In this document: positions 48,891 through 56,840 of the stretch, piece by piece
How the letters are laid out: each line of letters starts with the position of its first letter
How positions within the stretch are numbered: the first letter of the stretch is position 1
NCBI RefSeq assembly: GCF_014656135.1
Contig: NZ_BNBV01000021.1
Span: forward strand, 60,652-124,651
Direction of reading: 5' to 3'
Origin: Streptomyces thermodiastaticus
GTDB taxonomy: Bacteria > Actinomycetota > Actinomycetes > Streptomycetales > Streptomycetaceae
DNA length: 64,000 nucleotides
Made by a program: the position numbers and the translations under genes
Notes under the pieces: model-generated
Database searches by the model: none
What the model was told of the DNA's origin: nothing
The model's input: the letters and a program-made list of their open reading frames with translations, nothing else

Positions 48891-51707
48891 ATGACGACCG
48901 TGGAAGACGGCGACCTGGTTCTCGGTGCGCTCGCGTCGGTGGGCACCCCGGTGGACTGCGCCGGCCTGAACCGGCTGGACCTGGAGGGTCCGCAGGTGCT
49001 GTGGCTGGTCGCGGCGGGCGCGGTGGACCTGTTCGCGGTGGACGCGGCCGAGCAGGGGCACTGGCACCACCTGGGCCGCCTGCGGGCGGGCTCGCTGCTG
49101 CTCGGCCCGGTGCCCGGCCCCCGGCACACCCTGGTGGCGCGTCCGCTGCGCGACAGCGTGGTGCGCCGGATCGGGCTGCGGGAGCTGTACCAGCCGGCGA
49201 CCACGCACACCTGGTCGTACGACGAGTGGGGCAACCCGCAGTACGTGCCGCCCGCGAGCAGTCCGCTGGAGCACGCGCTGGCGCTGGGTGTGGGCCGCAG
49301 CATGTCCGTGCTGTTCCAGGCGCCCACCGCGCAGGACCGCACCACCCCGCCCGGCGACGACGACGTGTTCTGGATGCAGGTGCCGCCCGGCAGCGTGCGG
49401 TACGGGGCGCTGTACGGCGCCGAGGCGGCCGGGGACCTGCTGATGGACCCGGGTGTCTGGCAGGGCATGGTCGACCAGCAGTACCGGCTGCTGACCGCGC
49501 TGGACCGGTGGATCGAGGAGCTGGAGCGGGCCCACGAGACCCGGGCGGCGGCCGGCATCAAGGCCGGCGAGGCGGTCCGCGCCCAGGCCGACCGGACGCT
49601 GCTGGCCTCCATCGGGCGGGCCTCCGGCCGGCGGGTCACGGCCGCGGACGCCGACGCCACGTACGCGGCGTGCGCCCGGGTCGCCCGGGCCGCCGGGATC
49701 ACCCTGGCGGACCCGCCGCAGACGGGCACGGTGAGCGAGCGGCTGGACCCGGTGGAGCGCATCGCCCTGGCCTCCCGGGTGCGCACCCGGGCCGTGCGGC
49801 TGCGGGGCCGCTGGTGGCGGGAGAACGCCGGCCCGCTGGTGGGCCGGCGGGCGCTGTCGGGGGCGCCGGTGGCGCTGCTGTGGCGGCGCGGCGGCTACGT
49901 CTCGGTCCATCCGGCGACCGGGCGGGAGACCCCGGTGGACAAGGGGAACGCCGGGGAGTTCGAGGACCGGGCGGTGATGTTCTACCGCCCGCTGCCCGAC
50001 CGGCCCCTGTCCCGGCTGGGGCTGCTCCGCTTCAGTCTGCGCGGCAGCACTGGCGACCTGGTGAACCTGCTGGTCGCCGGGCTGGTGACGGTGGTGATCG
50101 GGGCGCTGGTGCCGATCGCGACGGGCAAGGTGCTCGGCCAGTACGTGCAGCGGGCGCAGACCGGGCCGATCACCCAGGTGTGCGTGGCGGTGATGGCCGG
50201 CGGCGTCGTGGCGGCGGCGTTCATGCTGCTGCAGAACCTGACCGTGCTGCGGGTCGAGGGACGGATCGAGGCGGCGCTGCAGCCGGCCGTGTGGGACAGG
50301 CTGCTGCGGCTGCCGACGGCGTTCTTCGCCCGGCGTTCCACCGGCGAGCTGGCGAGCGCCGCCATGGGCATCAGCGCGATCCGCCGGCTGCTGGCGGGGC
50401 TGGCTCCGACCGTCGCGCAGTCGGTGACCGTGGGCGTGGTGAACCTGGTGCTGCTGTTCTGGTACAGCGCCTCCATGGCGCTGGCGGCGCTCGGCATGCT
50501 GACGGTGATCGCGGCGGTGTTCCTGGCGCTCGGGCTGTGGCAGGTGCGCTGGCAGCGCCGTCTGGTGGTGCTCACCAACAAGCTGAACAACCAGGCGTTC
50601 CAGACGCTGCGCGGGCTGCCGAAACTGCGGGTGGCGGCCGCCGAGAACTACGCGTACGCGGCGTGGGCCGAGCAGTTCGCCCGCAGCCGTGAACTGCAGC
50701 AGAAGGTGGGCCGGATCAAGAACCTCACCGCGGTGCTCGGCGCGGTGTATCTGCCGGTGTGCACGCTGGTGATGTTCATGCTGCTGGCCGGGCCGGCCCG
50801 CGGCACCATGTCGGCGGCGTCGTTCCTGGCCTTCAACACATCGGTGACGATGCTGCTGACCTCGGTGACGCAGCTGACCGGCGCGTTCGTCTCGGCGGTG
50901 GCGGCGCTGCCGCTGTTCGAGGAGATCCGGCCGGTGCTCGACGCCAGGCCGGAGGTGCGCACGGGCAGCAACCGGCCGGGTCCGCTGTCCGGGGCGATCG
51001 AGGCGCGGCGGCTGTCGTTCCGCTACACCGACGACGGTCCGCTGGTCCTCGACGACGTGTCGTTCCAGGTGAAGCCGGGCGAGTTCGTGGCGATCGTCGG
51101 GCCGAGCGGCTGCGGCAAGTCGACGCTGCTGCGTCTGCTGATCGGTTTCGACCGGCCGCTGTCGGGGAGCGTGCTGTACGACGGCCAGGACCTGGCGGCG
51201 CTGGACCAGTCGGCGGTGCGCCGGCAGTGCGGGGTGGTGCTGCAGCACGCCCAGCCGCTGAACGGGTCGATCCTGGACGTCATCCGCGGCACCGAGCCGT
51301 GCTCGCCGGAGGAGGCGATGGCCGCGGCCGAGATGGCGGGGCTCGCGGAGGACATCCGGCGCATGCCGATGGGCCTGCACACGATCGTCTCCGGCGGGTC
51401 GTCGATCTCCGGCGGTCAGCGGCAGCGGCTGATGATCGCCCAGGCGCTGGTGCGCAGGCCGCGCATCCTGTTCCTGGACGAGGCGACCAGCGCCCTGGAC
51501 AACGACACCCAGCGCACGGTCATCGACAGCACCCGCAAGCTGAACGCCACCCGCGTCGTCATCGCGCACCGTCTGTCGACGGTGCTGGACGCGGACCGGG
51601 TGGTCGTGATGGAGGACGGGCGCATCACCGAGCAGGGCACCCCCGCCGAGCTGCTGGCGGACACGAGCGGCAGGCTGCACGAGCTGGTCCGCCGCCAGAT
51701 GGCCTGA
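48891..51707 (+). CDS. NHLM-type second ABC transporter with large N-terminal domain
   Basis: 938 residues. The first ~370 residues are a soluble domain without peptidase residues: 'DLFAVDAAEQGHWHHLGRLR' resembles cyclic-nucleotide-binding-like segments typical of this family. Transmembrane helices and an ATPase follow, with 'IVGPSGCGKSTLLRLLIGFD', 'ISGGQRQRLMIAQAL' and 'LFLDEATSALD'. Paired peptidase-ABC and non-peptidase ABC genes are the hallmark of NHLM systems, and the two probably form a heterodimeric exporter. Confidence 0.92.
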   Translation: MTTVEDGDLVLGALASVGTPVDCAGLNRLDLEGPQVLWLVAAGAVDLFAVDAAEQGHWHHLGRLRAGSLLLGPVPGPRHTLVARPLRDSVVRRIGLRELYQPATTHTWSYDEWGNPQYVPPASSPLEHALALGVGRSMSVLFQAPTAQDRTTPPGDDDVFWMQVPPGSVRYGALYGAEAAGDLLMDPGVWQGMVDQQYRLLTALDRWIEELERAHETRAAAGIKAGEAVRAQADRTLLASIGRASGRRVTAADADATYAACARVARAAGITLADPPQTGTVSERLDPVERIALASRVRTRAVRLRGRWWRENAGPLVGRRALSGAPVALLWRRGGYVSVHPATGRETPVDKGNAGEFEDRAVMFYRPLPDRPLSRLGLLRFSLRGSTGDLVNLLVAGLVTVVIGALVPIATGKVLGQYVQRAQTGPITQVCVAVMAGGVVAAAFMLLQNLTVLRVEGRIEAALQPAVWDRLLRLPTAFFARRSTGELASAAMGISAIRRLLAGLAPTVAQSVTVGVVNLVLLFWYSASMALAALGMLTVIAAVFLALGLWQVRWQRRLVVLTNKLNNQAFQTLRGLPKLRVAAAENYAYAAWAEQFARSRELQQKVGRIKNLTAVLGAVYLPVCTLVMFMLLAGPARGTMSAASFLAFNTSVTMLLTSVTQLTGAFVSAVAALPLFEEIRPVLDARPEVRTGSNRPGPLSGAIEARRLSFRYTDDGPLVLDDVSFQVKPGEFVAIVGPSGCGKSTLLRLLIGFDRPLSGSVLYDGQDLAALDQSAVRRQCGVVLQHAQPLNGSILDVIRGTEPCSPEEAMAAAEMAGLAEDIRRMPMGLHTIVSGGSSISGGQRQRLMIAQALVRRPRILFLDEATSALDNDTQRTVIDSTRKLNATRVVIAHRLSTVLDADRVVVMEDGRITEQGTPAELLADTSGRLHELVRRQMA

Positions 51708-51775
51708 GCGCACGGGCGGCGGGGGCGGCAGCACGCCGGAGGATCAGGCCGGCGGCGTGCGGGTACCCGCAGGCC

Positions 51776-52798
51776 ATGAACGACGACCGTCGAGGACCCG
51801 GACTGCCCGCGGCCCGGGGGCCGCTGTCCGCCGCCGTCCTGGCGTATCTGTGCGACGGCGGTGCGCTGCCGCCCGTTGAGGCCGCCGCCGGTGCCCCGCC
51901 GTACGGCGACGACCTGCAGCTCGCCCTGTATCTGTGCTACGAGCTGCACTACCGCGGCTTCGCCGGTGTCCCCGCCGACCGGGAGTGGGACCCCGGGCTG
52001 CTGCGGCTGCGGGCCGCGCTGGAGCAGCGTTTCCTCACCGCCCTGCGCGCGGACACACCCGTGCACGGCAGCCTGGACGACGCGCTCGCCGCGCTGCTGG
52101 TGGAGCCGGTGCACGGCACCGGCGTGTCGCACTGGCTGCGGGACGAGGGCGAGCTGTGGCATCTGCGCGAGTACGCCGCCCAGCGCTCCCTGTACCACCT
52201 GAAGGAGGCCGACCCGCACGCGTGGGTGCTGCCCCGGCTGTGGGGCCGGGCCAAGGCGGCGATGGCGGCGGTGGAGTTCGACGAGTTCGGCGGAGGGCGC
52301 GGCGACCGGGTCCACGCCCGGCTGTTCGCCGATCTGATGGCCGACCTCGGCCTGGACACCTCCTACGGCCGTTATCTGGACGCGGCCTGCGCCGAGGCGC
52401 TGGCGGTGGTGAACATGATGTCGCTGTTCGGCTTGCACCGTGCCCTGCGCGGCGCGCTGGTGGGCCATTTCGCCGCGGTGGAGATCACCTCCTCCCCCGG
52501 CTCCCGGCGGCTGGCGGAGGCGATGCGCCGTACGGGGGCGGGCGCGGCCGCGGAGTTCTTCTACGACGAGCACGTGGAGGCCGACGCGGTGCACGAGCAG
52601 GTGGTGCGCCACGAGGTGATCGCGGGGCTGCTGCAGCAGGAGCCGCACCTGGCGGCCGACGTGACGTTCGGCATCGACGCGACGGGGCATCTGGAGGACC
52701 GGTTCGGCGAGCGGCTGCTCCGGGCCTGGCGCGCGGGCCGCTCGTCGCTGCGCGCACCGTGCGGCCCGCCCGCGGCCGCACCGGCGGCGGTGTCCTGA
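51776..52798 (+). CDS. Haem-oxygenase-like putative diiron enzyme (iron-containing redox enzyme family)
   Basis: 340 residues, all-helical. Candidate metal ligands are 'LALYLCYELHYRGF' (Glu, His), the acidic segment 'AMAAVEFDEFGGGRGD', and 'YDEHVEADAVHEQVVRHEV' (His-x3-Asp-x2-His and a following Glu). This fits the haem-oxygenase-like diiron oxidase/oxygenase group, whose members oxidise amino acids, fatty acids or peptide-bound residues. It follows the exporter by 68 bases and is coupled to the methyltransferase and CDGSH genes. It may tailor the peptide or form an independent module. Confidence 0.82.
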   Translation: MNDDRRGPGLPAARGPLSAAVLAYLCDGGALPPVEAAAGAPPYGDDLQLALYLCYELHYRGFAGVPADREWDPGLLRLRAALEQRFLTALRADTPVHGSLDDALAALLVEPVHGTGVSHWLRDEGELWHLREYAAQRSLYHLKEADPHAWVLPRLWGRAKAAMAAVEFDEFGGGRGDRVHARLFADLMADLGLDTSYGRYLDAACAEALAVVNMMSLFGLHRALRGALVGHFAAVEITSSPGSRRLAEAMRRTGAGAAAEFFYDEHVEADAVHEQVVRHEVIAGLLQQEPHLAADVTFGIDATGHLEDRFGERLLRAWRAGRSSLRAPCGPPAAAPAAVS

Positions 52799-53503
52799 GT
52801 GCCGTCGTCGCCGTCCCGGGTGCCGCGCCCGTTCGGGGGTACCCGCGAGAGGGTGAGTCGGCTGCTGCTTCCAGGTGTGTACGCCCCGCAGGACGACACC
52901 GCGCTGCTGGCACAGGCGCTGGCAGGCGAGACGCTCCGGCCCGGTGCGCGGGTGCTCGACGTGGGCACCGGCAGCGGTGCCCTGGCGCTGGCCGCCGCGC
53001 GGCGCGGTGCCGAGGTGACGGCCGTGGACGTCTCCCGCCGGGCGGTGTGGACCACCCGGCTGAACGCATGGCGGGAGCGGGCCGCGGTGCACGCCGTGCG
53101 CGGGAACCTGTTCGCCCCGGTCCGGGGCCTGTCCTTCGACCTGATCCTGGCCAATCCGCCGTACGTCCCGGCGCCCGGCACCGGCTCCGGGCACGGCAGG
53201 TCCCGCGCCTGGGACGCCGGGTGCGACGGGAGATACGTGCTGGACCGGATCTGCCGGCAGGCGCCGGGAGTGCTGCGTCCCGGAGGTGTGCTGCTCCTGG
53301 TGCACTCCGTGCTCAGCGGCCCGGACCGCACCCTGGAACTGCTGCGCGCCTCGGGCGCGAAGGCGGCCGTGGTGCGGCGCCGGTGGATCGGTTTCGGTCC
53401 GGTGCTGCGCGCCCGGCAGGAGTGGCTGCGCGAGCGAGGCCTGCTGGACCCGTCCGACGACAAGGAAGAGCTGGTGGTCATCCGTGCCGAACGCCCCTGC
53501 TGA
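52799..53503 (+). CDS. HemK/MTQ2-like SAM-dependent methyltransferase
   Basis: 234 residues from a GTG directly after the diiron enzyme's stop. The SAM motif I is 'RVLDVGTGSGALALAAARRG', and the catalytic motif is 'ILANPPYVPAPG'. NPPY methyltransferases of the HemK/PrmC class methylate a glutamine or asparagine side-chain amide in proteins. The peptide core contains three Asn, so methylation of it is conceivable but unproven. Homologues also occur beside similar diiron genes away from peptides, by my recollection. Confidence 0.87.
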   Translation: MPSSPSRVPRPFGGTRERVSRLLLPGVYAPQDDTALLAQALAGETLRPGARVLDVGTGSGALALAAARRGAEVTAVDVSRRAVWTTRLNAWRERAAVHAVRGNLFAPVRGLSFDLILANPPYVPAPGTGSGHGRSRAWDAGCDGRYVLDRICRQAPGVLRPGGVLLLVHSVLSGPDRTLELLRASGAKAAVVRRRWIGFGPVLRARQEWLRERGLLDPSDDKEELVVIRAERPC

Positions 53504-53720
53504 CCCGCCGTGTCACACCCGTGCCCATCCGCCCTGCCGGCTGCGGGTGCAGCGCCGCGGGCCGCTGCTCGTCGACGGCCCCGTCGAGGTGGAACTGGAG
53601 GACGGCACCACCGTCCGCTCCGACCGGTTCCGGGTCGCGCTGTGCACGTGCCGGCGCAGCCGGCGCTATCCCTGGTGCGACACCAGCCACCGCGAGCGGG
53701 TCCGGAACCCCCCGCCGTGA
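53484..53720 (+). CDS. CDGSH-type iron-sulfur protein
   Basis: 78 residues from GTG 53484, overlapping the methyltransferase end by 20 bases. The motif 'ALCTCRRSRRYPWCDTSHRE' has the C-x-C-x(n)-C-x3-H spacing that holds a [2Fe-2S] cluster in CDGSH/mitoNEET-like proteins. Such proteins carry electrons or clusters. Coupled here to a diiron-type enzyme, it may be the electron donor for its reaction. Last gene of the operon. Confidence 0.85.
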   Translation: MPNAPADPPCHTRAHPPCRLRVQRRGPLLVDGPVEVELEDGTTVRSDRFRVALCTCRRSRRYPWCDTSHRERVRNPPP

Positions 53721-53729
53721 GGTGCACGG

Positions 53730-53759
53730 CACACGTGTCCCGAGATACACACGTGTCCC
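53730..53759. repeat. Two identical 12-base repeats with CACGTG cores
   Basis: CACACGTGTCCC occurs at 53730-53741 and 53748-53759, 18 bases apart, each with an ACACGTGT palindrome. Related CACGGCAC words lie on either side. The repeats sit in the convergent gap between the CDGSH gene and the protease-inhibitor gene, a place for terminators rather than promoters. Role unknown. Confidence 0.4.
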
Positions 53760-53962
53760 AGGTACCGCGTGTGCACGGCACGCCCCTGTGACGGAGGCAC
53801 ACAGGTGGTGGACCAGGGGCGCCGGGCGGCCCCACCCCGCCCGGCTCGCCCCTGATGAGGGACCGTCGCCGTTCCCGGACCGGACCCCGCGCTCCCCAGC
53901 CGCGGGGCCCTGTCGTACCGCGTGGCACGTGGCACGCCGGGACGACGCACGATCCCGGCTCG

Positions 53963-54385
53963 TCAGAACGCGAGGACGCTGTGCGCGGCCGCGTTCTTCA
54001 GGCACGTGTTGGCGAAGGTGCGCTCCTGGGCGACGCGTTCGCCCTGCCAGACACCCTGCGCGGTGACCACCACCGGGCGGTAGTCCTTGGTGCACACCAC
54101 GTCGCGCCGTGCGGCCAGGGCCGTCAGGTCGCCGCCGGCGGCGCGCAGTTCCTGGCACGCCCGCGCCGCGTCGGGGTGGGTGCCTGAGGGCTTCGGTGCG
54201 CAGACCAGGGTGACCGCGCGCTCCGGGGCGGTGGTGGCCGCCCGCTCGCCGTGGCCGACGGTGAGCACCAGCGCCGAGGGCGCGTACAGGGAGGCGGGGG
54301 CGGCGAGAGCGGGCCCGGCGAGAGGTCCGCAGACGGCGGTGGCCGTCAGGCCGAGGGCTGCCGCCCGGCGCGTGCTGGTCCGCAT
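53963..54385 (-). CDS. Secreted SSI-type serine protease inhibitor
   Basis: 140 residues. A signal peptide ending 'AGPALA-AP' precedes the SSI core: 'SLYAPSALVLTVGHGERAAT', 'TLVCAPKPSGTHPDAARACQ', and 'FANTCLKNAAAHSVLAF'. Four core cysteines match the two disulfides of Streptomyces subtilisin inhibitor. The reactive loop reads 'VVCTKDYRP', so P1 is Lys and P1' Asp, predicting trypsin-like rather than subtilisin specificity. It is a secreted homodimeric inhibitor of the strain's own or foreign proteases. Confidence 0.92.
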   Translation of the reverse strand: MRTSTRRAAALGLTATAVCGPLAGPALAAPASLYAPSALVLTVGHGERAATTAPERAVTLVCAPKPSGTHPDAARACQELRAAGGDLTALAARRDVVCTKDYRPVVVTAQGVWQGERVAQERTFANTCLKNAAAHSVLAF

Positions 54386-54669
54386 CGGGTGTGCTTCCTT
54401 CCGCAGGTCGTGACGGAGATCGCCGGCTCCGGGACGGGTGTGCCGGAGCGGCGAGCGGGAGTCTGCCGACTCCGCCGCGGAAACTCACGTCGCACCCACA
54501 GGTTTCAGTAACCTTTCGTATTGAACCAGTGGCGTGATGTCACAGCCGGCGGGCGCCGCCATCGCTGGATCTTGAGCCTGCGGGTCACCGGATCCGGCCG
54601 GATGTGTGCGTTCTCCCCGCTCGGCAATCGGCCTGAAACATTCCGCTTCCCGGCCGGCCGCCCTCCCCC

Positions 54670-54681
54670 TACTGGCCAGTA
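54670..54681. promoter_or_regulatory. Palindrome TACTGGCCAGTA upstream of the alpha-hydroxyacid oxidase
   Basis: TACTGGCCAGTA is a perfect 12-base palindrome ending 45 bases before the ATG at 54727. It lies in the 341-base divergent region between the inhibitor gene and the oxidase gene. No other gene was seen in this region. It is a plausible repressor operator; the regulator is not in the window. Confidence 0.45.
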
Positions 54682-54726
54682 TGGTTCGGGGCGGCACTGC
54701 AACGGCGAGCGTCGGGAGACACCTGC

Positions 54727-55896
54727 ATGGGCAAGCACTGGGCGGACTTCCAGTACGAGATCTACCTGAACGGCACGACGGGTGCGGTGCCCCGGCTGCC
54801 CACGGACCTGTCCCGGCTTCAGGAACTGACCGAGCAGCGGCTCGGCCCCGGTCCGGTGGGGTATGTCGCGGGCAGCGCGGGCGACGGCAGCACGGCACGC
54901 GCCAACCGGGCGGCCCTCGACCGCCGCCGCATCGTGCCACGCATGCTCCGGGACGTGCACGAACGCGACCTGTCGGTCACGGTGCTGGGCCGTGCGCTGC
55001 CCGCGCCGCTGGCACTCGCGCCGGTCGGTGTGCTGTCGATCCTGCACCCGGACGCGGAGTGCGCCGCCGCACGGGCCGCGGCGGCGCAGGGGGTGCCGTA
55101 CGTGCTGTCGTCGGCGTCCAGCACGCCGATGGAGCAGGTGGCCGAGGCCATGGGCGACGCCGAACGCTGGTTCCAGCTGTACTGGGCGAAGGACCGCGAG
55201 GTGACCCGCAGTTTTCTGCGGCGGGCGAAGGCGGCCGGGTTCTCCGTCCTCGTGGTCACCCTGGACACGCCGCTGCTGGCGTGGCGGCCGCGCGATCTGG
55301 ACCAGGCATATCTGCCGTTCCTGCACGGGGTGGGCACCGCCAACTACTTCACCGACCCGGCCTTCCGGGCGGGCCTGGCCAAGCCGGTGCACGAGGACCT
55401 GAACGCGGCCGTGCTGCACTTCGTCGGCATGTTCGCCGATCCCGGCAAGACGTGGCCGGACCTGGCGTTCCTGCGCGAGCAGTGGGACGGTCCGATCGTG
55501 CTGAAGGGCGTGCTGCACCCGGACGACGCCCGCCTGGCCGCCGACGCAGGGATGGACGGCGTGGTGGTGTCCAACCACGGCGGCCGCCAGGTCGCCGGGG
55601 CCGTCGCGGCCGCCGACGCCCTGCCACGGGTGGTGGAGGCGGTCGGTGACCGGCTGCCCGTGCTGTTCGACAGCGGGGTGCGCACCGGTGACGACGTGTT
55701 CAAGGCGCTGGCCCTGGGCGCGCGGGCGGTGCTGCTGGGCCGGCCGTACGCCTACGGGCTGGCCCTGGACGGGCAGGCGGGTGTCGAGCACGTGATCCGC
55801 TGTCTGCTCGCGGAGTTCGACCTGACCATGGCGCTCGCCGGTCATGCCACTCCCGCCACGCTCGGCCCCGGCGACCTCGTCGAGGACCCGGCCTGA
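54727..55896 (+). CDS. FMN-dependent alpha-hydroxyacid oxidase (lactate 2-monooxygenase-like)
   Basis: 389 residues. FMN and substrate motifs include 'ALAPVGVLSILHPDAECAAA', 'WFQLYWAKDREVTRSFLRRA', the catalytic 'VVVSNHGGRQVAGAVAAADA' (His and Arg) and 'LFDSGVRTGDDVFKALALGA'. Length and the 'GADPGKTW'-like insert region resemble lactate 2-monooxygenase more than the shorter glycolate oxidases. It would oxidise L-lactate or a similar 2-hydroxyacid with oxygen. Stands alone. Confidence 0.9.
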   Translation: MGKHWADFQYEIYLNGTTGAVPRLPTDLSRLQELTEQRLGPGPVGYVAGSAGDGSTARANRAALDRRRIVPRMLRDVHERDLSVTVLGRALPAPLALAPVGVLSILHPDAECAAARAAAAQGVPYVLSSASSTPMEQVAEAMGDAERWFQLYWAKDREVTRSFLRRAKAAGFSVLVVTLDTPLLAWRPRDLDQAYLPFLHGVGTANYFTDPAFRAGLAKPVHEDLNAAVLHFVGMFADPGKTWPDLAFLREQWDGPIVLKGVLHPDDARLAADAGMDGVVVSNHGGRQVAGAVAAADALPRVVEAVGDRLPVLFDSGVRTGDDVFKALALGARAVLLGRPYAYGLALDGQAGVEHVIRCLLAEFDLTMALAGHATPATLGPGDLVEDPA

Positions 55897-56040
55897 CCGG
55901 TACGCGCCCGCTGCGGCCCGTCCCCGTGCGCGCACCGCGCGGCGAGCGGGCCGCGGCGGCCTGACCGGGCGGTTCGTCCCGGCGGTGCGGAGGGACGCGG
56001 ACACCGGCGCGCCAGGGCGCGGGGCAGCGGACGGCGCGGG

Positions 56041-56418
56041 TCAGATCTGCCAGGACCGCAGCCGGTCGGCGGCGCCGTAGACGTCGGTCTTGCCGGTCAT
56101 CAGGTCGCGGGCAAGGTCGACCAGGGCGCCGTAGGGCGGGTCGATCCCCGCGCCGCTGATGAACATGTACGCCACGGCCGTGGCGCAGGCGAACCGGGCG
56201 TTGGCGAAGGGCAGCGGCCTCAGCGCGACCAGGGTGTGCAGCAGGGCGGCGGCGCGCCAGGCGGGGTCGGAGTCCACGCCCAGGCGCGGCGGGTCCACGC
56301 GGTGCCGCGCGACGGCGGCCACCAGCGCGGAGAAGTCGTCGATCGCGGGCTGCTCCGGCAGGACCTCTTCGTGGCGCTGGAGCAGCCAGGGCACATCGAT
56401 GTGGATGACGGCGGTCAT
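56041..56418 (-). CDS. Fic/Doc-type toxin-like protein with degenerate active site
   Basis: 125 residues resembling Doc (death-on-curing) toxins: 'HIDVPWLLQRHEEVLPEQPA' at the start and helical 'ALLHTLVALRPLPFANARFA' in the middle. The Fic motif HPFx(D/N)GNKR reads 'LPFANARF' here, so the catalytic His and most of the anion-binding residues are missing. AMP transfer or kinase activity is therefore doubtful. It follows its antitoxin gene by three bases, as in a toxin-antitoxin operon. Confidence 0.8.
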   Translation of the reverse strand: MTAVIHIDVPWLLQRHEEVLPEQPAIDDFSALVAAVARHRVDPPRLGVDSDPAWRAAALLHTLVALRPLPFANARFACATAVAYMFISGAGIDPPYGALVDLARDLMTGKTDVYGAADRLRSWQI

Positions 56419-56421
56419 CGG

Positions 56422-56667
56422 TCAGGCGGCTCGTCCCTCGCCCCGGGTGGGCGGCTCGTCGTCGGGGAACGCTGCGGCGAATTCGTCGGCGTGCGCCCGG
56501 AAGAACCGGCGGAAGACCTCGGCCCCCTCCTGCAGCGCGCGGTGCCGGGCTATGTCCGCCGCGGCCGCCTCCCGCACGAGCGCCTTCATCGACGTACCGC
56601 GCTCCTTGGCGATCTGTCGCAGATCCTCCAGCTCGCGGTCACTGAACTCCACATTGAGCGCCGGCAT
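56422..56667 (-). CDS. Ribbon-helix-helix antitoxin
   Basis: 81 residues. The N-terminal beta strand and helices 'ALNVEFSDRELEDLRQIAKE' and 'GTSMKALVREAAAADIARHR' form a ribbon-helix-helix DNA-binding dimer, while the acidic C-terminal tail 'FAAAFPDDEPPTRGEG' would bind the toxin. It precedes the Fic/Doc-like gene and probably represses their shared promoter. Confidence 0.83.
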   Translation of the reverse strand: MPALNVEFSDRELEDLRQIAKERGTSMKALVREAAAADIARHRALQEGAEVFRRFFRAHADEFAAAFPDDEPPTRGEGRAA

Positions 56668-56840
56668 GCGGCACACCGTAGCGCGTGCGGTACTCGCTCG
56701 TAAATGCCCGCAGGTCACCGGGGTCGTGCCGCGGTACCGGCAGGGGCGGGCCGGGCCCGTGCCGCCGCATGGCACGGCGGAGGCACGGGCCCGTCGCCGT
56801 CCGGGAGGACGCGGCCGCCCCGGACGGCAGATCCCGGACC

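Noticed and set aside
46454..49786. 1110-residue open frame on the reverse strand
   Set aside because: It runs antiparallel to the HlyD and two ABC genes, whose motifs are unambiguous. The frame is open only because of high GC and reads as low-complexity His/Arg/Gly sequence.
48876..51734. 952-residue reverse-strand open frame
   Set aside because: It is the shadow of the second ABC transporter; no domain or ribosome site is recognisable.
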